Positions 44,377-55,987 of a stretch of DNA of 64,000 nucleotides are shown here, one piece after another (within the stretch, counting starts at the first letter, position 1; each line of letters begins with the position of its first letter). Source of the DNA: Paraphaeosphaeria minitans (taxonomy: Eukaryota; Ascomycota; Dothideomycetes; Pleosporales; Didymosphaeriaceae); contig WJXW01000017.1 in assembly GCA_015832175.1 (NCBI GenBank), positions 744,001 to 808,000 of the forward strand. The letters run 5' to 3'. A program made the translations under genes and the position numbers. Under the pieces are notes generated by a model. That model ran no database searches. It was not told the origin of the DNA and saw only the letters and a program-made list of their open reading frames with translations.

Positions 44377-45588
44377 CTACGCCTCCTTCTTCGGGACACC
44401 GCCGGGCAGCGTCGCAGCCTTCTCGTTGAACAGCTTCTCTGCACCCTGCCATACGGGCGCCGTCGCCCTGTCCTTGAGCGCTAGCAAGCTGGGCAGCAAG
44501 GCATCGCTGAAGGCCTCGGACGACTCTCGCGGCAGCGCAGACGGAAGGTGGTCAATAGAAATAACTGACAACCTGGGTCCGTTGCCCTCAACAGGCACCT
44601 CTACGGTCGGCTTGTCGAAGGTAGTGTTGATGTTGTAGATGGGGATGGGGTTGTGCGGGTTGGTGGTGTCGCAGCTGACATCGCAGACGACGCTCAGCTT
44701 GCGGGTGGGCGACTTGAGCGACTCGAGGTTGACAAAGGGCGGGATGGGCTTGGAAAGATATATGCAGTTGACGAAGAGATCGCTCTCGATGATCTCGGGG
44801 TACGGCCCGTCGCGGTCCTTGGTCTCGGGAAGATCCCACCTCTTGATATCGGGGCAGCCGACCTTCTCAAGGAGATCGACGGCGCCGCTACCGCAGCGGC
44901 CGAGGGCGCCCAGCACGAGCGAGGAGGGCTTGCGACCGGCGACCTTCTCGCCTGCTGCGACGTCGTCCTTAAGCTGGGTGATGAGCTCGGTCTCGTTGTT
45001 GTAGTATCCGCGGCCGTCTGTGAAGGTCTCGATGCCGGGGAGAGGCTCGCCGTTGGGGTGGGTGAGCTGCCATGACCACGTCTGTCGAGATTAGTATCAC
45101 GCGGCGAAGTGTATTTCTGAGCTTCGCACCTTGATTGCGAGCGCAGCGCCCACGAAGCCGGCGTGGTAGCCAAAAGCGGCGACTCTTCGGCCGGTGGAGT
45201 CCTGGAGGAACTCGAGGTCGTAGAGGGTGCCCCCGCCGCGGGGAAAGCGAGCGAGGACGTGTTCCCAGCCGCCCTGCTGCTTGTAGCAATGCGCAAAGTG
45301 CACGAAGGTGTGCTTGAGCGGGGAGTTCTCTTCGGGCAGCTCCTTGAGCCCAATGATAATGCGGTCCTCAGGCGCAGTCTCCCACGAGTTGGTGTCAACC
45401 AGCGTGGCACCGGCCTTCTCGAACTCGTCGTCGTGGAAGATGCGCGAATAGTTGGCGTCCGCAGGGCTGCGCTCGACTAGCACGGGGTAGCCGGCGTCGA
45501 GCAGCTTCCTGGCCGTGGTGGGTGTGAGGCAGGAGCGGTGCTCGAACGGCTTGCCCTCTGCGCGGGCGTGGAGTGTGGGGAACGACAT
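44377..45588 (-). CDS. LYS1: Saccharopine dehydrogenase (NAD+, L-lysine-forming)
   Basis: Two exons, 45588-45130 and 45081-44377, with a 48-nt intron, give 387 aa (yeast Lys1 is about 373). The start is the ATG of [20 protein letters not shown]; the open frame extends upstream but without homology. The N-terminal domain has [30 protein letters not shown] and [16 protein letters not shown]. The Rossmann half has [35 protein letters not shown] and [19 protein letters not shown]. It ends in the substrate-facing [18 protein letters not shown]. The enzyme makes lysine from saccharopine in the fungal alpha-aminoadipate pathway. The C-terminus GVPKKEA has no peroxisomal SKL-type signal. It is divergent from a SulP transporter. 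Confidence 0.95.
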
Positions 45589-46148
45589 GGCGGCGGCGGA
45601 GGCGGAGGTGGTGGCGGAGGCAGGCGCTGGCGAATTGCGCGGTCGGAAAAAGTCAATGGGAAGGAGTGACGGTATGCGGATAACGTCTGGTACAAATAGA
45701 CCTGCTGCGATGCGTGTTCGGAATGGACGGTGTCGCGCTGTGTCTGTTGCGCGGTGAACGATGTCGGCGATGACTCTATGCGCCGCTTTTCTGCCCACAT
45801 CCACCGCCATCTGGTTGCTGGGCCTTCTCGCGTCTGGTTTACTCCGAATCGAGTCCGCTCCGCCTGCGCACGTGCCGGCGGAATGGCATCAAGCGCCGCG
45901 CTTAGCTTACCATCTCATCTCGCCCGGGCATCCATGCGAAGACGCGCAAAAAGCACCGAAACGCTCTGTTCTGCTCCCCAGGGCATCCGTCGCTGCGCTA
46001 TGACTGCTGCGACGTCGCCAAGCATAGCTTTCCGTCTCCACTTCGACCAGAACACACTCGTGCTGCTGGCGGGCTACGGCGACTGACGAGACGAGCCTGC
46101 CAGTCTTGACTGCAGTAGTCTAGTGCCAGTGAAGAAAACAACCGAAAC
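45589..46148. promoter_or_regulatory. Divergent promoter between LYS1-like gene and SulP transporter
   Basis: 560 bp between two opposite start codons. It contains a (CCT/CCG)-rich stretch just upstream of the LYS1 ATG. I did not find a convincing TGACTC general-control site: the one TGACTC-like word (gatgactctatg, about 45770) reads GATGACTCT, a partial match worth testing. Confidence 0.45.
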
Positions 46149-48787
46149 ATGCCTCCCCCGACGTCACCCTCGTCGTCGCACTCGCGCAAGTCGTCCAACG
46201 CCAGCGCGAGGTACACTCACCACGCGCCCACCACACCCAGCCAGCTACGAAACTCTCATGTCCCTTCGGAGCGGTCCTCGTCACCAGAAGAGACCATGCA
46301 CACCGCACCCTACCGCGACGACGGGCCCGCCCATGCCGCCAGCAGCTCTGCGCACCATGACCTCGAATTCAGCACCGACGGCATCCACATGAGCGCAGAC
46401 CGTTCGTCGGAGCCCTCCGCAGACGAGACTGCCGAAGAGGCCCGGGGTGGAATACTAGAGGTCGACCTCGAACCAACCGTGCGAGCACGGCTGTTGAACC
46501 ACAACAACTGGGACTCTGCGTCGGGCTGCGGAGACGAAAATTGCAACCATGGCGCCCTGTCCCCACGGCCAGCATCGGGCAAGAGTTATGGAAGCTTCAA
46601 CACGGACGGTGGCTTTGGTGGACGCTATCCTGGCTCAATGGACCCTCAAACAGGAGAAGCAGCAGATGCGACACACGCCCTCTTGGGCGATGCAATTGCT
46701 GATGGCCTCCTCGGTGGCCGCGGCGGGAAGAGCACGACACAGTACCTGGCCGAACGACATGGTGTCAAGCACAAGAAGCTGATGTGGGCAGTAGCGTTTC
46801 ATGACTCGTATCTCAAGCTAACAGTGCAAGGTACATTGCATACTACATACCTATTGTCAACTGGGTACAACAGTACGAGTTGCGATACTTGAAAGGCGAC
46901 TTCATAGCAGCCTTGACTATGGCTTCGTTCTACATCCCCATGGCCCTGTCTTACGCCTCCAATCTCGCCCACGTCCCTCCGGTTCATGGTCTGTACAGCT
47001 TTGCCATAAACCCTCTGATATACGGGATCTTGGGCACATGTCCCCAGATGGTGGTCGGTCCAGAAGCACCGGGTTCCCTATTGACAGGCGAAGTGGTGCG
47101 CGAAAACATCAGGAATGGCTCAGGTGACCAAGACGCAAGGAAAAACGCAGAGATTGTAGGCATTGTCACTTCCCTAGCAGGCGCCTTCATCTTGACTGCG
47201 GGCGTATTTCGACTTGGCTTTCTCGACAACATACTCAGCAGGCCCTTCCTGAGAGGATTTATTAGTGCCATCGGTGTTGTCATTTTCATAGACCAGCTGA
47301 TCCCGGAGATGGGATTGGCCAAGCTTGCCGCTGATGAAGTTTCCCATGGGAGTACGGTGGATAAGCTCGTTTTCTTGGTGAGGAATTTAGGGAACGCGCA
47401 TGGGCTCACAACCGCGCTTTCCTTTACCGCGTTTGGCATCATCATGTTCTTCAGGTACGTCGGAATGGCACAACCTATGAAGTACATCTAACACGATTAC
47501 AGGGAGCTCAAGAAGCGACTGCAGTCACGCTATCCAACCGTGGCCTACATCCCTGACCGTTTCGTCGTGGTCGTTCTTTCTGCCATCATCGTCTGGAAAT
47601 TCCGCCTGGATCTCAAGGGCGTCGCTATCCTCGGAGACGTCAAGTCCAGCGGAAGCGTCTTCGCCGTGCACTTCCCGTTCGAGGCTTCCCACCTGAAGTA
47701 TGCCGGTGACGCCATCAACACCTCGCTCATCATTGCCCTCCTGGGCTTCTTCGAGTCCTCTGTAGCGGCCAAATCGCTGGGCAGCGGCGATCGCACCAAA
47801 GACGGCATATCCATGCCGCTTTCGGCAAATCGTGAGCTCATCGCTCTTGGTACGGCAAACATCACAGGCGGCCTCTTCATGGCTCTGCCAGCCTTCGGCG
47901 GCTATGGACGTTCGAAGGTCAATGCCTCTACTGGTGGACTCACACCCATGAGCTCCATCTTCCTGTCGGTAATCACTATCATTGCCACCTTCGTCCTCCT
48001 CCCAACCTTTTACTACCTCCCCAAAGGCGTCCTCTGTGCCATGGTTTCTGTAGTGGCCTATTCTCTCGTGGAAGAAGCACCCCACGACATCAAGTTCTTC
48101 GTCCGTGTCCGCGGATATTCGGAGCTCGTCCTGATGTTCCTCATCTTCGTCGTCACCATCTTCTGGGACCTCAAGCGCGGCATCGGCGTCGGCATCGGAC
48201 TCTCCATCCTCCGCCTCGTCCGTCACTCTACCCGCCCACGGATCCAGATCCTCGGCCGCGTACCAGGCACCACGGACAAGTTCGCCAACGCGGAAATGGA
48301 CCCCGACAGCCTGGAATTCATCGAAGGCTGCCTCATCGTCAAGATCCCCGAGCCGCTCACTTTCTTCAACACGGGCAATCTCAAGACGCGCCTCAAGCGT
48401 CTCGAAGACCACGGCACGGCGTCGGCGCATCCGGCGCTGCCACGGGTACGGCGTGAGGAGCACAACAAGAACATCATCTTCGACGTGCACGGCGTCACGT
48501 CGCTTGACGCTGCGGCGGCGCAGATACTGGTCGAGATTGTGGAGTCGTACCGCAAGCGGGATGTTGGCGTGTTCTTCTGCCGGGTCCCGCACGAGCGCTC
48601 GCCGGTGGGGCTGCTGTTTGAGAAGACGGGCATCGTCGAGCTGTGCGGCGGGCGGAGACACTTTGTCAGCAGCGTTGAGCAGGCGCTGAGCATGACTGAG
48701 CTGGAGCGCATGAGCGAGGAGTTTGGGAGTGAAGCAGGGAGCTCGAGGGCAGGTGCGGGTGCGGAGAGGAGGGCGACGGTGTGGTAG
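46149..48787 (+). CDS. SulP/SLC26-type anion transporter with STAS domain
   Basis: Three exons (46149-46783, 46831-47454, 47503-48787) close in phase and give 847 aa. The first ~215 residues are a Ser/Pro-rich cytosolic tail. The transport core starts AYYIPIVNWVQQYELRYLKG and has the SulP signature region MASFYIPMALSYASNLAHVP, then PLIYGILGTCPQMVVGPEAP. It continues with FFESSVAAKSLGSGDRTKDG and NITGGLFMALPAFGGYGRSK. The C-terminal STAS domain includes NIIFDVHGVTSLDAAAAQIL with the expected D-G-VTSLD phosphorylation-loop pattern. Intron 1 uses the donor at 46784 (gtgggc), the only in-phase choice. The long N-tail recalls the less-studied yeast YPR003C-like branch rather than SUL1/2, so the ion carried is uncertain. 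Confidence 0.9.
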
Positions 48788-48790
48788 TGA

Positions 48791-48826
48791 GCATGTGCAT
48801 GTGCATGTGCATGTGCATGTGCGTGC
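48791..48826. repeat. Hexanucleotide microsatellite (GCATGT)n
   Basis: About five and a half units directly after the SulP stop codon. Confidence 0.9.
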
Positions 48827-49535
48827 ATATTGATGGGCATTCAGATGGCGTTTGAGCGTGGCATGGCATGTAGCGAGATGTTTCCGTTTTGGTTGATATT
48901 GATGTTTACGCATATGCATTTGGGATGCGGGACAGTAAAAGCTGGCTTGACCATGCTCCTTTGCGACTCTCTCTCGAAGTCGTTCATTTCAGACAACACC
49001 GAGAGAGGTTCCTGACCACTGCGTTCTTTCTTGTTCATTCACTTTTGTCGCACTCGCTCGTGGCTGCGATGCACGCACCTCAGCATTCGCCGCACTTTCC
49101 ATTGCTGTACCTACTAGACACCTACGGTAATGCCGAGGAACGCGCCTGCCTACCCCAGATTGATTACATTCAATGTCAGGGCCGGAAGCAACGATGGGCA
49201 TGCATCGCCAAGGCGCCCGTTACGGTAGGTGGCGTCGGCGGCCTCACGACAAGCCTTTGTGCTCATGTGCCACGGCGCCTTGACGTCGTCAAGGCGGGGG
49301 CTTGTTCGCTGGGCCAAGGCTCGGCATGCATGTCCGCCCGTGCAGCCCCTGCGTCGGCCTCCACCGTCTGGGGTGATTGGCGGGAGAGACGCACGGGGTT
49401 ACACACGGGTGGGGGATGGTGTCTTGGGAGACGTTGGGGGAGCAGGGGTGGTGGCGAGAGGGGAAGGTGAGGGCACGACTGGGACAAAGCTGAAGAACGG
49501 ATTAAAGACGGAGGGCGCTGGAGGGGTTGGGTTTT

Positions 49536-49540
<5 letters not shown>

Positions 49541-49569
<29 letters not shown>
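49541..49569. repeat. Dinucleotide microsatellite (CT)n
   Basis: Roughly 14 CT units, 230 bp upstream of the permease ATG. Confidence 0.95.
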
Positions 49570-49572
<3 letters not shown>

Positions 49573-49798
49573 TTTCGTCTTGAGTCTTGAGACTCGGTTC
49601 TTGACAAGACTTTGGCAGAGCAATTGGGTGCTGAAGAGGCAGCTGCAGCATCAGCATCAGCATCAGCGCGGGAAGCAAGGCCGCTTCCAACCACTTCGCG
49701 CACGACACACCCCACCTTACCTACTAGATAGGTATAACTCAGTCCTATTTCGCGCTGACGTTCCGTTTCCCTCCTCTTCACCCACCGATCCGCCCGCA

Positions 49799-51421
49799 AT
49801 GGAAACCCCAAAGACACACTCCGCCCCGGGCGACGCGGACTACCCCCAGTTTGTCCCCGAGATGACCGTCGGCCGCTACATCGCGACGCGCTTTCCTACA
49901 CTGAAGCCACCCATGGCCAAAGTGTCTAATCCTATCCGCCTCCTGCGATTGCTCAGCTTTCAGCAGTGGATGTTCTTCCTGGTCGCGTTTTGCGCCTGGT
50001 CGTGGGATGCGTTTGATTTCTTCACTGTTTCGTTGACCGTGGAGGAGCTGGCTGAGTCGTTTGGGAAGACAAAAACAGATATTACGTGGGGCATCTCATG
50101 TGTTTTAATGATGCGTTCCGTGGGCAGTATCATCTTTGGATTGGCGGCTGATCGGTACGGGAGAAAGTGGCCGTTCATCATCAACAATCTGCTGTTTATC
50201 GTACTGGAACTGGGAACTGGGTTCTGCACTACATACAACAGCTTTTTGGCCATGAGGGCGTTGTTTGGAATTGCCATGGGAGGGCTGTACGGGAATGCGG
50301 CTGCGACAGGTGAGCAATCCCCTTATACGTTGGCTTCACGAAGTAAAGTACAGAACTGAACTTCCTCAGCGCTTGAAGACTGCCCCGAAGAAGCTCGCGG
50401 TCTCATCTCCGGCATGCTCCAACAAGGCTACGCCTTCGGCTACCTCCTCGCCACCGTCTTCGCCCGCGCCTTCGTCAACACTGTCGGCCACCGTTGGCGT
50501 CCAGTAAGCCCTCTCCTTCATCGTCATTAAAGACCCCAGAATAACCTCGCCCAGCTCTTCTGGTTCGGCGCCGGTCCCCCCGTCCTCATCATCGCCTTCC
50601 GACTGTGCCTCCCCGAAACGCAAGCCTACCTCGAGCGCAAACGCATCCGCGAAGAAACCCCCAACGCCGCCAAGGTCTTCCTCAACGAAGGCAAAGTCGC
50701 CCTCAAGAAACACTGGCTCCTTCTCATCTACATGGTGCTCCTGATGGCCGGCTTCAACTTCATGTCGCACGGCTCCCAAGACCTGTACCCCACCATGCTA
50801 TCCAACCAGTACAACTTCTCTCCCGACGCGGTGACCGTCACGCAGGTCGTCGCGAATCTGGGCGCTATCTGCGGCGGCACGGTCATCGGATATTGCTCTA
50901 GCATCTTCGGGCGACGCTTCAGTATCATCTTCATCAGCATCATCGGCGGCGCTCTGCTGTACCCCTACACATACACGTCGAGCACGAAAATCATCGCCGC
51001 CGCCTTCTTCGAGCAATTCTGCGTCCAGGGAGCCTGGGGCGTCATCCCCATTCATCTGATGGAGCTGTCCCCGGGCTCGTTCCGCACCTTCGTCGTGGGC
51101 ACGTCGTACCAACTCGGTAACCTCGTATCTGCCGCCTCTTCAACCATCGAGTCCACCATCGGCGAGCGGTTTCCGCTGCCCCCGAAGGGCAAGGTCATGA
51201 GATACCAGTATGGCAATGTTATTTGCATCTTTATGGGGTGTGTGTATGTGTATGTTATTATTCTTACGCTGATCGGGCCCGAGTACAGGGGGAGGAGTAT
51301 GGATGTGCATGCCGATGAGGATATGGCAGAGGCGGCAGGACATGTTCACGAGAAGCGTGTGCAGCGGGAGTCGACTGATGAGAAGGATTTGGGCGGGGTG
51401 GATGGTACTGACCGGGTTTAA
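49799..51421 (+). CDS. MFS carboxylate (lactate/pyruvate) permease, JEN1-like
   Basis: Three exons (49799-50309, 50370-50503, 50555-51421) close in phase and give 503 aa. The start METPKTHSAPGDADYPQFVP follows a pyrimidine-rich leader. TM1 has QQWMFFLVAFCAWSWDAFDF, and the loop after TM2-3 has ADRYGRKWPF. TM5 is followed by EDCPEEARGLISGMLQQGYA, a block typical of Jen-type monocarboxylate symporters. The central loop contains LPETQAYLERKR. The second half has FNFMSHGSQDLYPTML, which resembles the conserved N-x-x-S-H-x-S-Q-D motif of Jen1 homologues. It ends in an acidic cytosolic tail. It probably imports lactate, pyruvate or related acids with protons. Confidence 0.9.
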
Positions 51422-51615
51422 GGTGCCGAGTGATGGAAGTTGAGATGGGGAGGGTGTGGATCGGTAGGAGGCAGATGCGGGTAACAGTCCGCACAACAAG
51501 TACAGAATCCGTCAGTTATGAAGATTTGAAACTGACACACTGCGGCAGGCTGGCATGGTGCTAGCCTTGCCGGCTGTACGCCCGTGGGCTTTTGATCTCG
51601 CTAACAACCCTGGTT

Positions 51616-51635
51616 TCTCTCTCTCTCTCTCTCTC
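51616..51635. repeat. Dinucleotide microsatellite (CT)n
   Basis: About 10 CT units between the permease and the next minus-strand frame. Confidence 0.9.
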
Positions 51636-51664
51636 GCCCGACATTTCGCTCCGTTGCACTCTAT

Positions 51665-52318
51665 CTAGCAAAAATCAGCGCATCGTACAGCCCAGTACCC
51701 CTGACAGGATACTGGAAGCAGAGTGAGAACCCAGCACGCTAGAATCACGCATGCGAAGCGGATGGGCATACGCAGATCCTTTAAGACAGGAGCAGGTAGT
51801 AATCTATCCAAGCAGATACCTACAATCTCGGTACAGCGCACGTACTGCAATACACTGAAAGTGCATACAGTACTTTGGGTTGGAAAGTCTCTGTGAGAAA
51901 AGGCACGCGCAGGTGTTTTGCCAGGCGAAGCAGAGGATGACAGGGTAAGTGGCCGCTGTGCGAAAGGTAGCGGGATGGTGAAAAAGGAGGGGCGCGCGGT
52001 GCTGTTGTTATGGGTCAAGACGTGGATGTCGGAGGGCAAACCCCGAGGTTGGTGATTTGAGGCTGTTTTGTAGGAGTATCCGCCTCCGAGAGCACGGAAG
52101 TAGGAGCGGTCGGGCTGAGAAACGGAGATGCAGACACGAAGTGCATCCCCTTTACCGTCGAGCGAGACAATAAACTCGTCAGTAAGGCATTCGTTGCTCG
52201 GTGGGGCTTCGAATGCAGCTAATAGCTGTGCTTCCTCCCATCCCGATGTGAAGACACGGTGTTCACGGATGTAGTTGAGGTTCACGAGGATGTCCCTGTA
52301 GCTCATCCACTCCATCAT
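51665..52318 (-). CDS. Hypothetical protein, weakly supported
   Basis: 217-codon frame with two ATGs at its start (MMEWMSYRDILVNL). The first 90 residues look globular and acidic-aromatic (SGWEEAQLLAAFEAPPSNEC, LTDEFIVSLDGKGDALRVC). The remainder is rich in Ser/Pro/Leu and ends in a hydrophobic stretch (FACVILACWVLTLLPVSC), which could be translated non-coding sequence. No domain is recognised. It lies directly downstream, on the same strand, of the fragment ending at 52348, and could be part of that locus. Confidence 0.35.
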   Translation of the reverse strand: MMEWMSYRDILVNLNYIREHRVFTSGWEEAQLLAAFEAPPSNECLTDEFIVSLDGKGDALRVCISVSQPDRSYFRALGGGYSYKTASNHQPRGLPSDIHVLTHNNSTARPSFFTIPLPFAQRPLTLSSSASPGKTPARAFSHRDFPTQSTVCTFSVLQYVRCTEIVGICLDRLLPAPVLKDLRMPIRFACVILACWVLTLLPVSCQGYWAVRCADFC

Positions 52319-52347
52319 TTATTCATACCCAAATATATGGTTCAGAT

Positions 52348-52817
52348 TCATTCCTCTGAGCCATCGCTCCAGGCACCTAACCAGGACCAGTCGTTGGATA
52401 GTGAAGACTTGATGTACTTGAGGAGCCGTTGCGCTTGAATTTTTTCCGCTTTCATGATGAAATCCAGCGGGCCTCTTGCTTGAACGAGGACGCGGGGATT
52501 CCTGACTCAAGGCGATTTCAAGCAAAGATCATGGTGGTGTGTCTCAACTCACCCAGTAGGTCCTCCTCCCAGAATTTCTCGAAATCGAGCACTTCTCGAA
52601 CATCAGCATGTGATGTCATACGTCCGGTCATGTCTTCTAACGCATCGCTGCACGCATCGTTGTCATCTTTTGACTTCATTGAAAGCTTGCGCAAAACTTT
52701 AATGCAACCATAATCACAGTGCGACTGTGCGAACGCCTTGATAAGGTGTGGAACCCAGACCTCATTGTCACGGGCTGCGGTGAAATACAGAGCGTGTGAA
52801 TTGGAAAAACTTGGCGC
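52348..52817 (-). CDS. 3' part of an unrecognised gene
   Basis: Two coding pieces join cleanly across a 47-nt intron (52552-52506, gtgagt...cttgag). The upstream piece reads NEVWVPHLIKAFAQSHCDYG, then KVLRKLSMKSKDDNDACSDA, then VREVLDFEKFWEEDLLG. It continues as VRNPRVLVQARGPLDFIMKA ... RLLKYIKSSLSNDWSWLGAW and a TGA at 52350-52348. The composition is that of a soluble, helical protein. An acceptor-like ccgcag at 52775 could start the exon. I find no 5' exons in 52.8-53.5 kb, so the gene is partial, broken or has undetected introns. Confidence 0.4.
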
Positions 52818-54599
52818 TCATACTCTTCTGCAGATATAATACTCTTCAAAATAGTTACAGTTCCATGGAGAATGCTGGATTCCGGCTTCTAGATATATAG
52901 ACGGCCGTCGATGACAACGAAAACTAATCGCTATCTATCTAGGTCAGTCTAAAGTCATTCACTGCCTTAGAAATTGAATACAGTGTCTCTATGGAATGCG
53001 AAGCTGTATACATCGAATTCATCTGCCTATACCATTCATTTAATAGCATTTAGACAGTTCCAGATCACCTGCAGAAGTGAACCTCTTCTTAGTTCAAAAT
53101 GGCTTCTTGTGGAGGTGAGCTAGAAGATACTGCTTAGGGTGATCAACTGTATTGTCACTGAACAGGAGACGCTTGTTCAGGAGTGCGTCTATATAGTCTT
53201 TGGGTTACATAAGAAAGTAGTAAGCTGAGTGGGAAGTTCGTCTCAGTCATGTGATCACCTCTTGGGTGATCGTCCTGTAGGGCCCACAGGCCCTACCCGT
53301 GTATCTCATACGCCACACTTATACATACCCCAAGTTCGGAGCAGCACATTCTGCAGGCACTCGAAATTTACCCATTTACTTCTCTTTCGATCCAAACCTC
53401 GTGGTTTGCGTTGTATATGCGTATGCTGCCCAGTAATGTCACCGATGTTTGCCACCTGGACACGGCTTTCTTTACAAGGTGAGTTGCTCTCCTGGAACTC
53501 TCGCAGTTGTCAGAACCCAAGTCACGTTAGCGTCTTTCTGGGTAAAGTGGGAGACGTGCACGTTGAAGAGTGTAATCATCACTATTGCCCAGTTGTGGAT
53601 TTCAAGCGTGCATTGCGCTAGGCTACTTTCGGATCTAGCACGGATGTGCCACTTCTATTCCGGCGAAATGTCATCTTCGTGTCTTCTCATTGTCGCATGC
53701 TTCATTCAACTTCGTCCATGCCAACGTCATGCAGCATATAAACTGCCTGACGCACGTTTACTGCGATGTTCCGTAACTCCTAGCGACGGGCATCCCGCGC
53801 CGATGTTCCTAGGAGATCGCCTCCTCGTTGATCTCCCCGGACAACGTCCCGCCCCAAGTTTAAGCGCGCACCAATATAATGCACAGACCCAAATGTGAGG
53901 TACTACATCACTGTGCCTTTACTGTGCAGGGTGGCTTTATGACTTGTTAAGGAAGGCGTACAATTGAAAACCATGTCTGCAACTAGCCTCCTGACACCCG
54001 GGTATGTAAGACCATTCACACGGAGGCGCAATTATCAATGGCATCAATACAGCACTGTCGGATGGCATCTCCCACTAGTCCAGGGCCGCCCGCAGACTTA
54101 CCTTTTCCCACACTCTCATATCCTGGTTACAGCCTGCTCGCCAAGGTACTGGTAATTAGCCGCAATATAAACGCACTTATACCGAGCCCTGTAGATTGGC
54201 TTAACTTCTCACATGATAGTTCCAAACCTTTGAGAAGCCTTCTTCCCGCACCTTTTGAGTCTAGTTGAGACCCACGCGATGTATACGGGACGCAGGGCTC
54301 TATCTCCGAGGTCAACAAGAAAAGATGCTGGCGTCACATGATTGGGCAATGGCAGTCATGCATCGCGGGAAAAATTCGCGAACCTGCGATCTCGAATCTC
54401 TGGAACTGGCGTAGGGGCCGGGTTCTCATGCCTTGCGGGATTCACGGTAGAGGCAAGTAAAGTACCTGTCAATAACTACCATTGTGCCGGTCCGAGGAGC
54501 ATACCAGGTGCAGGCCTATAAGTTCATTCGACATTCCTCTGACCCAGTTACCATCACGCAATACGCTCATCTTTGTTCGTCACTCTTTGTTACCATAAA
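52818..54599. other. Long gene-poor region
   Basis: 1.8 kb, AT-rich at its left end. Short frames only. At 53099 an ATG begins a tiny Cys-containing spliceable frame, discussed among rejected items. The last 100 bp are the promoter and leader of the GH7 gene. Confidence 0.4.
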
Positions 54600-55987
54600 A
54601 TGGCGCCCTACGCTCTCGCCGCTGCGGCCCTCCTTGGCCTTGCTGCCGCTCAGTCTTTGGGTACTGCTAAGGAGGTGCACCCCAAGCTCACCACATGGAA
54701 GTGCACAAAGGCTGGCGGTTGCAAAGCCCAGCAATCGGCAATCGTGCTTGATTCGGCCTCACACTGGATCCACCAGAAGAATGACACCACGAAGGGATGC
54801 GGAGACTGGGGGAGCGGGCCCGACGCCACTGCGTGCCCGGATGAGCAGACATGTGCACAGAACTGCGTCATGGAGGGGAACTCAGATTACGCTGCCAGCG
54901 GCTTGACCACCAAGGGAGGCGCACTCACCATGAACATGTACAACAAAGATGGCGGCGTCTCCAGCCCCAGAGTGTACCTTTTGGCACCCAATGAGAAGGA
55001 TTACGAGATGATCAAGTTGACCGGTCAAGAATTTACCTTCGATGTTGACGTCTCGAAGCTGCCATGCGGAATGAACGGTGCTCTGTACATGTCCGAGATG
55101 GAAGCTTCGGGTGGTCGATCCGCCTTGAACCCCGGAGGTGCTACTTACGGAACAGGGTACTGCGACGCGCAATGCTACGTCACTCCCTGGTACAACGGTG
55201 TCGTAAGCTTAAGATCTTCCAAGCTCAGATGGAAAACTGTTTTAATATAAAGTAGGGTAACATCGCTGCCAAGGGCGTCTGCTGCAACGAGCTCGACATC
55301 TGGGAGGCCAACAAGGTCGCAACCCAAGTCGCTCCCCACCCGTGCGGCAATGACTCCGTCTTTGGCTGCACCGGCGACGAGTGCACTAAAGCCGGCCTCT
55401 GTGACAAGAACGGCTGCGGCAAGAACCCCTACAGCACCGACAAGTCCTACTACAAGCCTGGCGGCAAGGTCGACACCTCTAAGCCCTTCACCGTCGTCAC
55501 GCAGTTCCCCGCCTCCAACGGCACCCTGCAGTCCGTCGTCCGCAAGTACGTCCAGCACGGCAAAGTCATCGAGGATGTCGCCTCCACCATCCCCATGGAC
55601 GATGCCTACTGCAGCAAAAACGGCGCGAGCGATTTCATGCGCCTCGGTGCCATGAAAGTCATGGGCGGCGCCATGAGCAGGGGCATGGTCCTTGCGATGA
55701 GCATCTGGTGGGATGAGGGCGGCTTCATGAACTGGCTTGACAGCGGAAACGGAGGGCCCTGCAATGCGACCGAGGGTGACCCCAAGATCATCCGGCAGAT
55801 TGAGAAGGCGCCGAGTGTGGTTTTCAGCCAGGTACGTCACTCCCCCCGTACATATTCCACTTTTTACAAAGCCTTTTGTTGTGACTATGCTGACTTTTTG
55901 ATCGCAATATAGATCAAGTGGGGCGACATCGGGACTACTTTCTCCGCGAAGAAGCCTCACCCTCATGGTTGGGCCAGGGAAGAGTAA
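54600..55987 (+). CDS. Secreted GH7 endo-beta-1,4-glucanase (no CBM1)
   Basis: Three exons (54600-55202, 55256-55831, 55913-55987) close in phase and give 417 aa. The signal peptide MAPYALAAAALLGLAAAQ is followed at once by the mature GH7 start (EVHPKLTTWKCTKAGGC). The catalytic triad motif is CCNELDIWEAN, with nucleophile Glu, assisting Asp and acid/base Glu all present. GALYMSEMEASGG, GTGYCDAQCYVTPW and MVLAMSIWWDEGGFMNWLDS are further GH7 landmarks. The shortened loops and SIWWDE variant point to an endoglucanase rather than a cellobiohydrolase (inference). The protein ends HPHGWAREE without the linker and cellulose-binding CBM1 found on many homologues. The enzyme would act on cellulose outside the cell. 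Confidence 0.93.

Larger units (their letters stand above)
48788..49798. other. Intergenic region with microsatellites
   Basis: 1 kb containing a (GCATGT)n run at 48791-48826, a (CT)n run of about 14 units at 49541-49568 and a short (AGCATC)n run near 49648-49668. It is presumably the promoter and 5' UTR of the JEN1-like permease. No gene is supported. Confidence 0.7.

Noticed and set aside
47525..48919. 464-codon minus-strand frame opposite the SulP transporter.
   Set aside because: Antisense of a real gene, with His/Arg-rich low-complexity translation and no domain.
53099..53210. Tiny spliceable frame beginning MASCGG and continuing DACSG, reminiscent of a fungal metallothionein.
   Set aside because: Only three cysteines, no C-x-C series, and the second exon runs into unrelated sequence. 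Too short to support.
53449..53898. 149-codon plus-strand frame between weak genes.
   Set aside because: No domain, signal peptide or splice support; the sequence reads like translated non-coding DNA.
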